Made by a program: the position numbers and the translations under genes. From Marinobacterium iners DSM 11526 (GTDB taxonomy: Bacteria > Pseudomonadota > Gammaproteobacteria > Pseudomonadales > Balneatricaceae), in assembly GCF_900107855.1 (NCBI RefSeq), contig NZ_FNRJ01000004.1, positions 1 through 64,000 of the forward strand: a DNA stretch of 64,000 nucleotides, written 5' to 3'. A model generated the notes under the pieces. That model did no database searches and was not told where the DNA came from. It saw nothing but the letters and a program-made list of their open reading frames with translations. Positions 26,098-34,888 of this stretch are shown here, one piece after another (positions within the stretch are counted from its first letter, which is position 1; every line of letters starts with the position of its first letter).

Positions 26098-27150
26098 ATG
26101 ACACAGGACAGTATGAAAGCGGTGGTCTATCACGGCCCGAGTAAAAAGTCTTTGGACACCGTACCGGTGCCCAAGGTGCAGAAACCCACCGATGCGGTGG
26201 TCAGAATCGTCACAACCACCATCTGTGGTACCGATCTGCACATTCTCAAAGGCGATGTGCCTGCCGTGACCGAAGGCCGAATTCTGGGCCATGAAGGCGT
26301 GGGGATCATTGAGTCGGTTGGCGATGCCGTCAGCAATTTCAAACCGGGTGATCGAGTACTGATCTCATGCATTACCTCCTGCGGCAAGTGTGAATACTGC
26401 AAGCAACAGATGTATTCCCACTGCGAGGATGGCGGCTGGATTCTGGGCCACCTGATTGATGGCACTCAGGCCGAGTATGTCCGCATTCCTCATGCTGACA
26501 ACAGTCTCTACCCGATCCCCGAAGGCGCGGATGAAGAGGCGCTGGTAATGCTCAGTGATATCCTGCCCACCGGTCACGAGATTGGTGTGCTCTACGGCGC
26601 GGTCAAACCCGGTGATACGGTTGCGATTGTGGGTGCAGGCCCTGTGGGGATGGGCGCACTGCTGACGGCGCAGTTCTATTCCCCCGCCAAGATCATCATG
26701 GTGGATCTGGACGATGGCCGGCTGGAGATGGCCAAAACCTTTGGCGCCACTGACCTTATTAACAGCGGCAGTGGCGATACGGTTGCACAGATCATGGCGC
26801 ATACCAAAGATGGGGTGGATGTAGCGATTGAAGCGGTGGGCATTCCACACACTTTCGATATCTGCCAGCAGATCGTGCGTCCGGGCGGGCATATTGCGAA
26901 CGTGGGTGTACACGGCACCAAAGTGGACCTGCAGATTCAGGACCTGTGGATCAAGAACATCACCCTCACCACCGGCTTGGTAAATACCAACACCACTCCC
27001 ATGTTGTTGAAAACCGTTACCTCGGGCAAATTGCAGCCGGAGCGATTAATCAGCCATCGCTTCAGCTTCGACGACTTCATGGGCGCCTATGAAGTGTTCG
27101 GCAACGCCTCGCGTGAAAATGCGATGAAGGTGATCATTAATAACGACTAA
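26098..27150 (+). CDS. zinc-dependent alcohol dehydrogenase
   Basis: A 350-residue medium-chain dehydrogenase. Catalytic zinc ligands: Cys in TTICGTDLH and His in GHEGVG; structural zinc Cys set CGKCEYCKQQMYSHC (about residues 93-107); Rossmann motif IVGAGPVGMGALL. It probably oxidises primary or secondary alcohols with NAD(P). GGAG lies six bases before ATG 26098, so this start is chosen over ATG 26086, in which that site would be coding. It stands alone between the phenol operon terminator and the convergent transporter gene. A role in aromatic side-chain metabolism is possible but not shown. Confidence 0.92.
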   Translation: MTQDSMKAVVYHGPSKKSLDTVPVPKVQKPTDAVVRIVTTTICGTDLHILKGDVPAVTEGRILGHEGVGIIESVGDAVSNFKPGDRVLISCITSCGKCEYCKQQMYSHCEDGGWILGHLIDGTQAEYVRIPHADNSLYPIPEGADEEALVMLSDILPTGHEIGVLYGAVKPGDTVAIVGAGPVGMGALLTAQFYSPAKIIMVDLDDGRLEMAKTFGATDLINSGSGDTVAQIMAHTKDGVDVAIEAVGIPHTFDICQQIVRPGGHIANVGVHGTKVDLQIQDLWIKNITLTTGLVNTNTTPMLLKTVTSGKLQPERLISHRFSFDDFMGAYEVFGNASRENAMKVIINND

Positions 27151-27226
27151 CGATCCTTTTCGATGATTTGAGATACGGATGCATTTGTCGGCTTAAGAAG
27201 GCATGCCACTCTGCAGCAGACCGCGA

Positions 27227-28480
27227 TTAAGCCGCCTGCATCCGCCGTCCCAGCATGTTGCCGATCACACCACCGGCCACCATGAACACCAGGAAGATCC
27301 AGCCCGACAGGGAGAAGTTGGCGATCGGAGTAAACAGGGCGCCCACGTTACAGCCATTGGCAAATCGAGTACCCAGGCCCATTGCCAAACCGGCGATGAC
27401 CAACATGCCCGCTTCACGTGCCGTCAGGCGCATTCGTGACAGACCGCTGAAGAAGCGCCCAGCCAGCAGCAGAGACACTACCGAACCCAGCATGATGCCC
27501 ATGTTTTGCACATTCACCGGATGGCTCAGGAATGGCATGGTAAAGGCCTGTATCGGACGGTCGGCGAAAGCTGCTACGGCTGCTGGGTCCATACCGATCA
27601 GAATCAGCAGGCGACCAAACCAGAGACCGAAGGGGGTGGATGCTCCCCAGCCTGAACCGGTAACACCCATCAGCAGAGTAAACAGCACCACAATCATGGC
27701 GATGCCGGTGGTCATCGACCAGCGTGACACAAACAGCGCTTCATAGGTGTGGCGGCTGAAGAACGGGTGCTCACCCAAGTTGGAGGGCTTGCTGTTCAAC
27801 ACCTGATGTTCTGAATCTACCCCGATATAGGTGTTGTCGCGACGACGGTGGTGTTCGTAGCGATGGGCTAGCCAGCTCACCAACCCTGCTAGGGCTGCCG
27901 TGATTACAATGGCCCCAAAATAACCACCCAGTGGGTCGCTCGGGAACAGGTCAGGCAGGTAAACGCCCTTGTCGGCATAGGTCGGGGTCGAGATCAGTGT
28001 GTCTGTGATCCAGTTTTCCTGTGACTGTAACGGGAAGCCAAGAAACACCCCCATACCGAAGCAGAACAGAATCAGCGCCGGGCGTGCCAAGTTACTGGAG
28101 AAGTAGGTCAGTACACCCGAAGCACAGCAGCCCGCGAACGACATGCCGAAACCGAACATCAGCGCGCCGACCACCAAACCGAGGTTGATCGGGTTGACCC
28201 AAAGGTTCAGATCATGTGGGTTCTGGTTGTACAGAAAGGCGGTTGAGGCCACGGCGGTGGCGGTAAACATCAACATCAAGCCGCGCATCAGGCGGGTTGA
28301 GCCGGCACGATAGGCGCGGTTGACGCTGCCGGCAAAACCGAGCGCAGCGCGGGTCAGGGCGTAGCCCAGACCCAGGCCGACCAGCAGACGGAAAAAAATG
28401 GCTGAATCCAGCAGGGCATTGCCCAACAGCAGGACAGCGGCCAGCAGAGCAAAGCCGCTGAGGTTTTCTTTAGGGTTCAT
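27227..28480 (-). CDS. YeeE/YedE family putative sulfur-compound transporter
   Basis: About 417 residues, highly hydrophobic, with two related halves; each carries the pocket motif of this family (SFAGCCASGVL, about residues 115-125; FANGCNVGALFTP near 368). Known members such as TsuA carry thiosulfate across the inner membrane; substrate here is unproven. ATG 28480 is preferred (a GGAT lies upstream); GTG 28507 would add nine residues. A hydrophilic loop of about 60 residues separates the halves. The gene is single on the minus strand, convergent with the alcohol dehydrogenase. Confidence 0.87.
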   Translation of the reverse strand: MNPKENLSGFALLAAVLLLGNALLDSAIFFRLLVGLGLGYALTRAALGFAGSVNRAYRAGSTRLMRGLMLMFTATAVASTAFLYNQNPHDLNLWVNPINLGLVVGALMFGFGMSFAGCCASGVLTYFSSNLARPALILFCFGMGVFLGFPLQSQENWITDTLISTPTYADKGVYLPDLFPSDPLGGYFGAIVITAALAGLVSWLAHRYEHHRRRDNTYIGVDSEHQVLNSKPSNLGEHPFFSRHTYEALFVSRWSMTTGIAMIVVLFTLLMGVTGSGWGASTPFGLWFGRLLILIGMDPAAVAAFADRPIQAFTMPFLSHPVNVQNMGIMLGSVVSLLLAGRFFSGLSRMRLTAREAGMLVIAGLAMGLGTRFANGCNVGALFTPIANFSLSGWIFLVFMVAGGVIGNMLGRRMQAA

Positions 28481-28602
28481 CAGTTGTATCCAATCATTCA
28501 GTAACACTGAATGCGGATTTTAATGCCCTTAAAGAATAAGGCAATCAGTAGATAATACTAATATGCTATAAGCTAATGCCTTCGGGGCAGCGTCCTCAGG
28601 GA

Positions 28603-29658
28603 TCAACCCGGCATGAACGGATAATCGGTATAGCCTTCAGGCCCTGATGCATAGAAGGTGCCGGGATCCTGCTCGTTCCAGTCAGCGTTGGCTGCAATGC
28701 GTTGTGCCAGGTCAGGGTTAGCAATGTAGGGTTTGCCGAACGCCACGGCATCCGCCTTGCCGCTGGCCACATATTCCTCTGCCGATTCGCCGTTGAAGGC
28801 TTCGTTGGCGATATAAACACCACCAAAGCACTGCTTCAGCATCGGACTGATGCTGTCATCGGCAACATGCTCACGGGTGCAGATGAATGCCAGCTTGCGC
28901 TGTCCCAGTTGCTCGGCCACGTAACCGTAAGTGCCTTCTCGATCAGTCACGCTGACATCGTGTGAATCGGCACGTGGGGACAGATGCATGCCCACCCGAT
29001 CAGCTCCCCAGACGTTGATCACCGCATCAGTTACCTCCAGCATCAGACGGGCGCGGTTTTCAAGTGAGCCACCGTATTGGTCGGTGCGCTGATTGCAGCC
29101 ATCCAGCAGAAACTGTTCCAGCAGGTAGCCATTGGCACCGTGAATCTCCACGCCGTCAAAACCGGCTGCCTTGGCGTTCTCGGCGCCTTTGCGGTAGGCC
29201 TCCACAATGGCCGGAACCTCATTGGTTTCAAGCGCACGCGGGGTCGGGTACTCAGTTTTGGGGCGGATCAGGCTGACATGTCCAGCAGGCTTGATTGCAC
29301 TGGGTGCCACCGGCAGTTCATCGTTGAGATAGCTTGTGTGTGATATGCGACCCACGTGCCACAGCTGCAGCACGATCAGCCCGCCTTCGGCGTGAACGGC
29401 ATCGGTGACCTTTTTCCATCCGGCCACCTGTTCGTCCGACCAGATTCCCGGGGTGTCGGGGTAGCCAACGCCCATGGGGGTTACGGACGTGGCTTCTGAA
29501 ATAATCAGACCCGCACCGGCACGCTGGCGGTAATACTCCACCATCAACTCACCGGGGACGCGGTCGGCCTCTGCCCGGCAACGGGTCAGCGGAGCCATCA
29601 CGATACGGTTGCGCAGCTGCAGCGCGCCGGCCTGCAGGGGCTGGAAAAGTGCACTCAT
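28603..29658 (-). CDS. Old Yellow Enzyme family NADH:flavin oxidoreductase (NemA/XenB-like)
   Basis: The 351-residue FMN-dependent TIM-barrel ene-reductase has MAPLTRCRAE (FMN contact), QLWHVGRISH (about residues 99-108), the substrate His/Asn pair in EIHGANGYLLEQFL, and the QYGGSLENRARL segment. Members reduce activated alkenes, N-ethylmaleimide and nitro compounds. Detoxification of electrophiles is the likely role. It is the only gene in its orientation between the YeeE gene and the cyclase, with 162 bases to the divergent cyclase start. Confidence 0.93.
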   Translation of the reverse strand: MSALFQPLQAGALQLRNRIVMAPLTRCRAEADRVPGELMVEYYRQRAGAGLIISEATSVTPMGVGYPDTPGIWSDEQVAGWKKVTDAVHAEGGLIVLQLWHVGRISHTSYLNDELPVAPSAIKPAGHVSLIRPKTEYPTPRALETNEVPAIVEAYRKGAENAKAAGFDGVEIHGANGYLLEQFLLDGCNQRTDQYGGSLENRARLMLEVTDAVINVWGADRVGMHLSPRADSHDVSVTDREGTYGYVAEQLGQRKLAFICTREHVADDSISPMLKQCFGGVYIANEAFNGESAEEYVASGKADAVAFGKPYIANPDLAQRIAANADWNEQDPGTFYASGPEGYTDYPFMPG

Positions 29659-29820
29659 CTAATACTCCCGGGTTGTCTGTCTGATTGTGTAATGCTTATT
29701 ACATCAATGTGTGGGCCGCCAATGCATTTTTCAAGTAGCGCCAGGCAGTAAAGAATATAACAGGCTCTGCAAAACTGTTGCCAAAAGGCATTTTTTATTA
29801 CAATCCCTTGCTGAATTTTT

Positions 29821-31188
29821 ATGCAAGTGTTTACAGGGCAGGGTAGAGCAGTGCGTGATCGCCTTCTTTGGTTGATACATTCCCCATTTGCGCTGCTGTT
29901 CCCCATCCTCTTTTGGGCGCTGGTAGTGGGGCTTGCCTACTACCGCAATGATCGCACCTTGCAGCATGCCGGCTTCGATCTGGCTAAACAGCGGGGGGAA
30001 GTTGCCTTTCAGCTGATCCAGACCATGCGTCATTGGAACGCCATACATGGTGGCGTCTATGCTCCACTGACGGAACAGACCCCAGAAAACCCCTGGCTTG
30101 AAATACCGGAGAAGACCATCACGTCGCCTGAAGGTGTTGTCCTGACCAAGCTCAATCCGGCCTACATGACCCGACAGATTGCCGAACTGCTGGAGGGGGG
30201 AAGACTTGAGATTCACCTGACCAGTCACACTTTGATGAATCCCAACAATCAGGCTGATCCTTGGGAAAAGCGCGCACTCACGCAGCTGGAAGAGAGCGGC
30301 GACGCCTCGGTTGTTGAAATTGTCGATGACCGGTTCCGCTATATGGCGCCACTGCACATTGACCAGAGTTGTATGCCCTGTCATGCAAAAATGGGGTATG
30401 AAATCGGTGACATGCGGGGTGGCTTGAGCGTGTCCTTTCCGGTCAGTTACGCCCAGCGTCTGACTACTGGCCTGCGTCGCGACAGCATACTGACTCATCT
30501 GGTGACCTTTGTGCTGCTGTCGGTCACGGGAATGATTGCGCTGACAGGCTTGCGACGTTTACTGCGCAGCCTTCAGCGAGAGCGCGATGATCGCGAATCG
30601 ATCATTGTCGATCGTACTGCGAATCTCAACAAAGAGATCAAACGACACCGCCGCTCTCAGGAGACGCTGACCTATCTGGCCCATCATGATGAGTTGACCG
30701 GCGCGCGTAACCGGCGCTGGATTTTGGCTCAGCTTGGCTACCTGAAGCAGGAAGCTGAACAATGCTCAGGGACACTTGCAGTATTGATGCTTGATATCGA
30801 CTACTTTAAGCATATCAACGACCGTTATGGCCATCAGAAGGGGGATGAGGTACTGGTCACGTTCGTATCCCGTCTTCAGAGCGAATTGCGCCAGTCGGAT
30901 CAGCTGGGTCGTTATGGCGGTGAAGAGTTTCTGGTGCTGTTGCCGGATACCAGCCAGAGTGATGCGGAAAAAATCGCGCAGCGGTTGCGTCGTGCCATTG
31001 CCGATACGCCATTTCAGATTAACGATGAAGTGCTGGATGTCACCACCAGTATCGGACTTGCCTGCCTGGAAGTAGATGCTTCGCTGGGTCAGGATGAACT
31101 GGTGGGGCGAGCTGATGTGGCGCTGTACCTGGCCAAACAGACCGGTCGCAACCGTGTGGTGTGCTGGAATGATGAAATGGCACATTGA
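29821..31188 (+). CDS. haem-sensor diguanylate cyclase (DUF3365/Tll0287-like + GGDEF)
   Basis: A 455-residue membrane protein: transmembrane helix at about residues 24-41, periplasmic Tll0287-like (DUF3365) domain with the c-type haem motif CMPCH (C184, C187, H188), second helix at about 228-246, short coiled linker, then GGDEF. The catalytic GGEEF is intact (366-370) and LMLDIDYFKHIND precedes it, so c-di-GMP synthesis is predicted. A covalent periplasmic haem would suit redox, O2 or NO sensing. It lies upstream of the second sigma54 promoter and is not in that operon. Confidence 0.92.
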   Translation: MQVFTGQGRAVRDRLLWLIHSPFALLFPILFWALVVGLAYYRNDRTLQHAGFDLAKQRGEVAFQLIQTMRHWNAIHGGVYAPLTEQTPENPWLEIPEKTITSPEGVVLTKLNPAYMTRQIAELLEGGRLEIHLTSHTLMNPNNQADPWEKRALTQLEESGDASVVEIVDDRFRYMAPLHIDQSCMPCHAKMGYEIGDMRGGLSVSFPVSYAQRLTTGLRRDSILTHLVTFVLLSVTGMIALTGLRRLLRSLQRERDDRESIIVDRTANLNKEIKRHRRSQETLTYLAHHDELTGARNRRWILAQLGYLKQEAEQCSGTLAVLMLDIDYFKHINDRYGHQKGDEVLVTFVSRLQSELRQSDQLGRYGGEEFLVLLPDTSQSDAEKIAQRLRRAIADTPFQINDEVLDVTTSIGLACLEVDASLGQDELVGRADVALYLAKQTGRNRVVCWNDEMAH

Positions 31189-31215
31189 TCATTTGCTCAA
31201 CACTCTGTTGCTGAA

Positions 31216-31245
31216 TTGATGATTTAATCAAAGAGAGTTGATCAA
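31216..31245 (+). promoter_or_regulatory. candidate DmpR/XylR activating sites of the second operon
   Basis: TTGATGATTTAATCAA (31216-31231) matches TTGATCAATTGATCAA at 13 of 16 positions. A perfect half site TTGATCAA follows at 31238-31245. They are about 110-135 bases upstream of the -24 GG of the identical sigma54 core. Confidence 0.65.
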
Positions 31246-31353
31246 GTTTCCATTTTGTAACGTAAGCAATTACCCGAGTTGGTCTGTTTTCTGACCCTAT
31301 AACCCCAGTAATCATGCAGGTTTAAGCCTTGTCGCCAAAATGAGTATCCATTT

Positions 31354-31371
31354 TGGCACAGCTGTTGCTCT
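31354..31371 (+). promoter_or_regulatory. sigma54 promoter of the YCF48-MMPL-DUF1302-DUF1329 operon
   Basis: TGGCACAGCTGTTGCTCT is identical over 18 bases to the phenol operon promoter at 19786-19803. With transcription expected near 31380, the first gene must start at ATG 31423 or 31426, not at ATG 31378. Confidence 0.88.
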
Positions 31372-31422
31372 ATCCGGATGAAGCCGAACTTTCGTGCCCA
31401 CATTCATCCAGAAGAACAACAA

Positions 31423-32421
31423 ATGATGAGACTGAAAACCGAACAGACCGCCGTGCAGCCTGCGGGTACACGGCACTCAAGATCTTCATTTCCCTTTCGC
31501 CTTGGCATCGTGCCCGGGCTGATTCTGTTGGCCGGTTGTGAAGCGCCGCTCAATCTGAGTGGTGTTGAACAACAGCTGCAGGAGCCGGTACGCCGTACAG
31601 ATCAAATTCAGGCCGTCGTTACGGCGCCAGGTCTTGAAGTGGCGGTTGGCAGTAATGGCCTGGTACTACACCGCGACAACAGCGACTCACCTTGGCAACG
31701 CCAGGTGCTCGACAGTCAGCCCAACCTGATCGATGTGGAAATCTGTCCCGACAGCACTTTGATTGCGCTTGGCTTTGAGCAACAGCTCTGGCGCAGTGAT
31801 GACAAAGCCCTCAGCTGGCGGCCGATCGACCTGCCAACCCCTGAAAATCTGCTGGATATTGCCTGTGCGCCTGACGGCGGTTACTGGGCGGTAGGCAGTT
31901 TCTCAACCCTGCTGTCCAGCCATGACCGTGGTGATACCTGGGAAGAGAACAGCCTGGGTGAAGACGCCATGCTCAGCAGCATCCAGTTTCTTGCGGACAG
32001 TACAGCCTATGTTACCGGTGAGTTCGGCATTGTGGCTCGCAGTGACGATGCAGGCCGTAACTGGGCGTTGCTCGACTACATTCCGAATGATTTCTATCCA
32101 CAGGCCGCTCACTTCACCACCCGCTGGCGCGGTTGGGTCGTTGGGCTCGATGGCATGGTGCTGCAAACCGAAGATGCGGGCATGAGCTGGCAGGTTGAAC
32201 CCACGCCCGTCGCTGCGCCTCTGTACGGCATTGTAGAAGCAGGGGGTGAGCTGGTGGCGCTGGGTGAGAACGGTACGGTTCTCAGCCGTCGCAAGGGACA
32301 GTGGCAGTCGCTGGACGTTCCCGTGATCCCAGTATGGCTGCGTGACGCTGCCCAACAGGAAAACGGCCAGCTACTGATTTCAGGTGGCGCAGGCACGCTG
32401 CTGTCGCTCGATATCCAATAA
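31423..32421 (+). CDS. YCF48-like beta-propeller lipoprotein
   Basis: About 332 residues. A basic N-region and a hydrophobic stretch end in LLAGC, a lipoprotein box. The rest consists of repeats typical of YCF48/BNR photosystem-stability-factor-like propellers (SHDRGDTWEENSL, RSDDAGRNWALLDY, QTEDAGMSWQVEP). No photosystem is implied; in heterotrophs these proteins accompany MMPL transporters and DUF1302/DUF1329 proteins. The role is probably structural in the periplasm. The start choice follows the sigma54 promoter; the RBS is weak (GAAGAACAACAA). Confidence 0.85.
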   Translation: MMRLKTEQTAVQPAGTRHSRSSFPFRLGIVPGLILLAGCEAPLNLSGVEQQLQEPVRRTDQIQAVVTAPGLEVAVGSNGLVLHRDNSDSPWQRQVLDSQPNLIDVEICPDSTLIALGFEQQLWRSDDKALSWRPIDLPTPENLLDIACAPDGGYWAVGSFSTLLSSHDRGDTWEENSLGEDAMLSSIQFLADSTAYVTGEFGIVARSDDAGRNWALLDYIPNDFYPQAAHFTTRWRGWVVGLDGMVLQTEDAGMSWQVEPTPVAAPLYGIVEAGGELVALGENGTVLSRRKGQWQSLDVPVIPVWLRDAAQQENGQLLISGGAGTLLSLDIQ

Positions 32422-32442
32422 TAACAACTCGACGGTTCTATC

Positions 32443-34875
32443 ATGGATAAACGATCTGCCAAGGCTCACAAGGCCACCCACTGGTTGCACAATCTTGACC
32501 AGAAACTGTTTAACCACCCCAAAATCATTTTGTCGCTTATTTTTGCGATTACGCTGTTCTTTGCCGCTCAGATCCCCGGCGTCAAAATGTACTCGGACTT
32601 TGCGGATCTGCTGCCGCAAACACATCCTTACATCGAGTTGCACAACGACATAAAAGAGTCGTTTGGCGGGGCCAACGTGATTATCGTTGGGGTTGAGTTC
32701 ACCGAGCACGATATCTTCGACAATGAGGCGCTGGCACGCATCCACCGCATCACTCAGGCGGTCGACTCACTGCCGGGGGTTGATCACAACCTGGTAACCA
32801 GCGTGACCCACCGCAACTCTCGCAAGGTGTGGCTGACGCCCGAGGGCAACGTCAACTCGGAGCCCTATTACAATCCTGAGCATACCGATCTGTCCGAACA
32901 GGAACTGGCGATCATGCGCAAGGATGTGGCGGCAGACCCTCGCGTGCTGGGTCCGCTGGTCAGCCCTGACCTGAGCATGGCTCTGGTCAAGGCACAGCTG
33001 ATTGAAGGTAAGCTCGACTACGCCGCCACCTTTGAACATATCCAGCAGATGCGCGAGATTGAAGCGGCCGAAGGCGTGAAGATCCACGTGACCGGTCAGC
33101 CAATGCTGGTGGGCTGGGCATACCAGTATCTGGGTCAAATCATCGAGATCTTCCTGTTCACGGCACTGATCATGCTGGCGCTGCTGGTGTTCTATTTCCG
33201 CAAGGCGTACGGCATCTTCATCCCGCTCGCCGGGGTGATTGTTTCCTCGATCTGGGGTGTTGGGATCATCTCGCTGTTCGGCTATAACCTTGACCCGCTG
33301 AGCCTGGTTATTCCTTTCCTGATATCGGCCCGAGCCATGTCACATGGCATTCAGCTGGTCGAGCGTTACTACCTTGAGCTGAATGAACACGACAACCAGC
33401 AGGTGGCGGCTCGGCTCACGTTCGAGAGCCTGTTCAGGCCCGGCAGTCTGGGGGTTGTGTCCGATGCCATTGGTCTGCTGCTGATTGCCATTGGTTCCAT
33501 TCCCCTCAATACCAAACTGGCGCACTACGCCTCTATCTGGGCACTGAGCATCATTCTGACCGTACTGCTGGCGGTACCACTGTTGCTGTCCATTTTACCC
33601 AAGCCAAAAAATACCACCATCAAACATAACCTGTTCCGCAAGGTGGGTTATGTCTGTGCGGACTTGATCAGTGGTGAAAAGGCGGCCAAAAAGGCATTGG
33701 GTATATCCGCTGTGCTGCTGGCAGCCGGGTTCTATTTCTCATCCCATGTGGTGATCGGCGAATCAGAGCCGGGTTCGCCCATTCTGTATCAGGATCATGA
33801 CTACAACCTCTCATCCAAGGCGATCAATGACAGCTTTCCGGGCTCGGAAGAGATGTACATCGTGGCTGAAACGGATGAAAAGGGTGGTATCAAGCGTCCC
33901 GAGGTGTTGGCGGCGCTGGCAGACCTGCAGCGTCACATGATGCTGGACCCCGGTGTCGGTGGCTCCAAGGGGATTCCTGATCTGGTGAAACAGGTCAACC
34001 GCCTGTTGCACAACAACGATCCACGTTGGGCGCAAATTCCGGATGACGAGCGATATGTGGGTGGCTTGATGTTTACCTACATGATGTCGAACCCGATTCC
34101 TGGGGCGCTGAAGGAGTTTGTCGACAGCGATGAGCGCGTGGCCAACCTGGTGTTCTATTACAAGGATCACAAGGGCGAAACCCTGCGCCGTGCCATTCAT
34201 ACTGCCAAGCAGTGGATAGCCGAGAATGAAGGCAAGGTTGAAGGTCTGACCATCCGCCTGGCCGGCGGCACCATCGGGGTGATCGCCTCGCAGAACGAAG
34301 CCGCCTTTGAGACCAACCTCTGGGTGCTGCCGCTGGTATTCCTGCTGATCTTCGCCATGGTCACCTTCTTCTACACCTCGCTGATGGCGGGCGTGATGAT
34401 GTTTGGTGCCATGCTGTTTGCCACCACGCTGACGTACGCCTACATGGGCCTGAGCAGCATGGGGATCAACTCCAATACCGTGCCGATCATCGCGGTGGGT
34501 GTGGGCATCGGTATCGACTACTCGATCTACATGATGGATCGCATCCGTGCCGAGATGGTGGTACTGGGCAATCTGAGTGCCGCCGTACAGCGAGCCATCC
34601 GTACCACAGGGCTGGCGATCAGTTTCACCGCCATCACACTGATTGCCGGCATCGTCATGTGGGTCGCGCTGTCGGATCTGCGCTTCCAGGCCGAAGCGGC
34701 ACTGCTGCTGATCGTGATGGTGGTGCTCAACGGCGCGGCCGCCATGCTGCTGGTGCCGAGCTGGGTACTGGTATTCAAGCCCAAGTTTATCTGTAAAGCC
34801 TATGCGGACGAGGATGGTGTGATCCATGCCGACTCGGATGCAGAGGATTCGTGTGTCATGACAACCAAGGCATAA
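32443..34875 (+). CDS. MMPL/RND family transporter
   Basis: The 810-residue inner-membrane protein has the RND layout: helix 1 near residues 28-48, a large periplasmic loop, helices at about 230-390 (with SARAMSHGIQLVERYY), a second loop and a second helix group at about 625-780 (GVGIGIDYSIYMMDRIRAE). It lacks AcrB-type porter length, fitting the shorter MMPL/hydrophobe-exporter group. There is no membrane fusion protein or TolC gene beside it, so the partners are probably the YCF48, DUF1302 and DUF1329 proteins of the operon. A 359-residue antisense frame at 33811-34890 is a shadow. Confidence 0.93.
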   Translation: MDKRSAKAHKATHWLHNLDQKLFNHPKIILSLIFAITLFFAAQIPGVKMYSDFADLLPQTHPYIELHNDIKESFGGANVIIVGVEFTEHDIFDNEALARIHRITQAVDSLPGVDHNLVTSVTHRNSRKVWLTPEGNVNSEPYYNPEHTDLSEQELAIMRKDVAADPRVLGPLVSPDLSMALVKAQLIEGKLDYAATFEHIQQMREIEAAEGVKIHVTGQPMLVGWAYQYLGQIIEIFLFTALIMLALLVFYFRKAYGIFIPLAGVIVSSIWGVGIISLFGYNLDPLSLVIPFLISARAMSHGIQLVERYYLELNEHDNQQVAARLTFESLFRPGSLGVVSDAIGLLLIAIGSIPLNTKLAHYASIWALSIILTVLLAVPLLLSILPKPKNTTIKHNLFRKVGYVCADLISGEKAAKKALGISAVLLAAGFYFSSHVVIGESEPGSPILYQDHDYNLSSKAINDSFPGSEEMYIVAETDEKGGIKRPEVLAALADLQRHMMLDPGVGGSKGIPDLVKQVNRLLHNNDPRWAQIPDDERYVGGLMFTYMMSNPIPGALKEFVDSDERVANLVFYYKDHKGETLRRAIHTAKQWIAENEGKVEGLTIRLAGGTIGVIASQNEAAFETNLWVLPLVFLLIFAMVTFFYTSLMAGVMMFGAMLFATTLTYAYMGLSSMGINSNTVPIIAVGVGIGIDYSIYMMDRIRAEMVVLGNLSAAVQRAIRTTGLAISFTAITLIAGIVMWVALSDLRFQAEAALLLIVMVVLNGAAAMLLVPSWVLVFKPKFICKAYADEDGVIHADSDAEDSCVMTTKA

Positions 34876-34888
34876 GAGGCCAATAACC

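Noticed and set aside
31378-31422. ATG 31378 as start of the YCF48-like gene
   Set aside because: It falls at or upstream of the transcription start expected from the sigma54 core, so ATG 31423 or 31426 is preferred.
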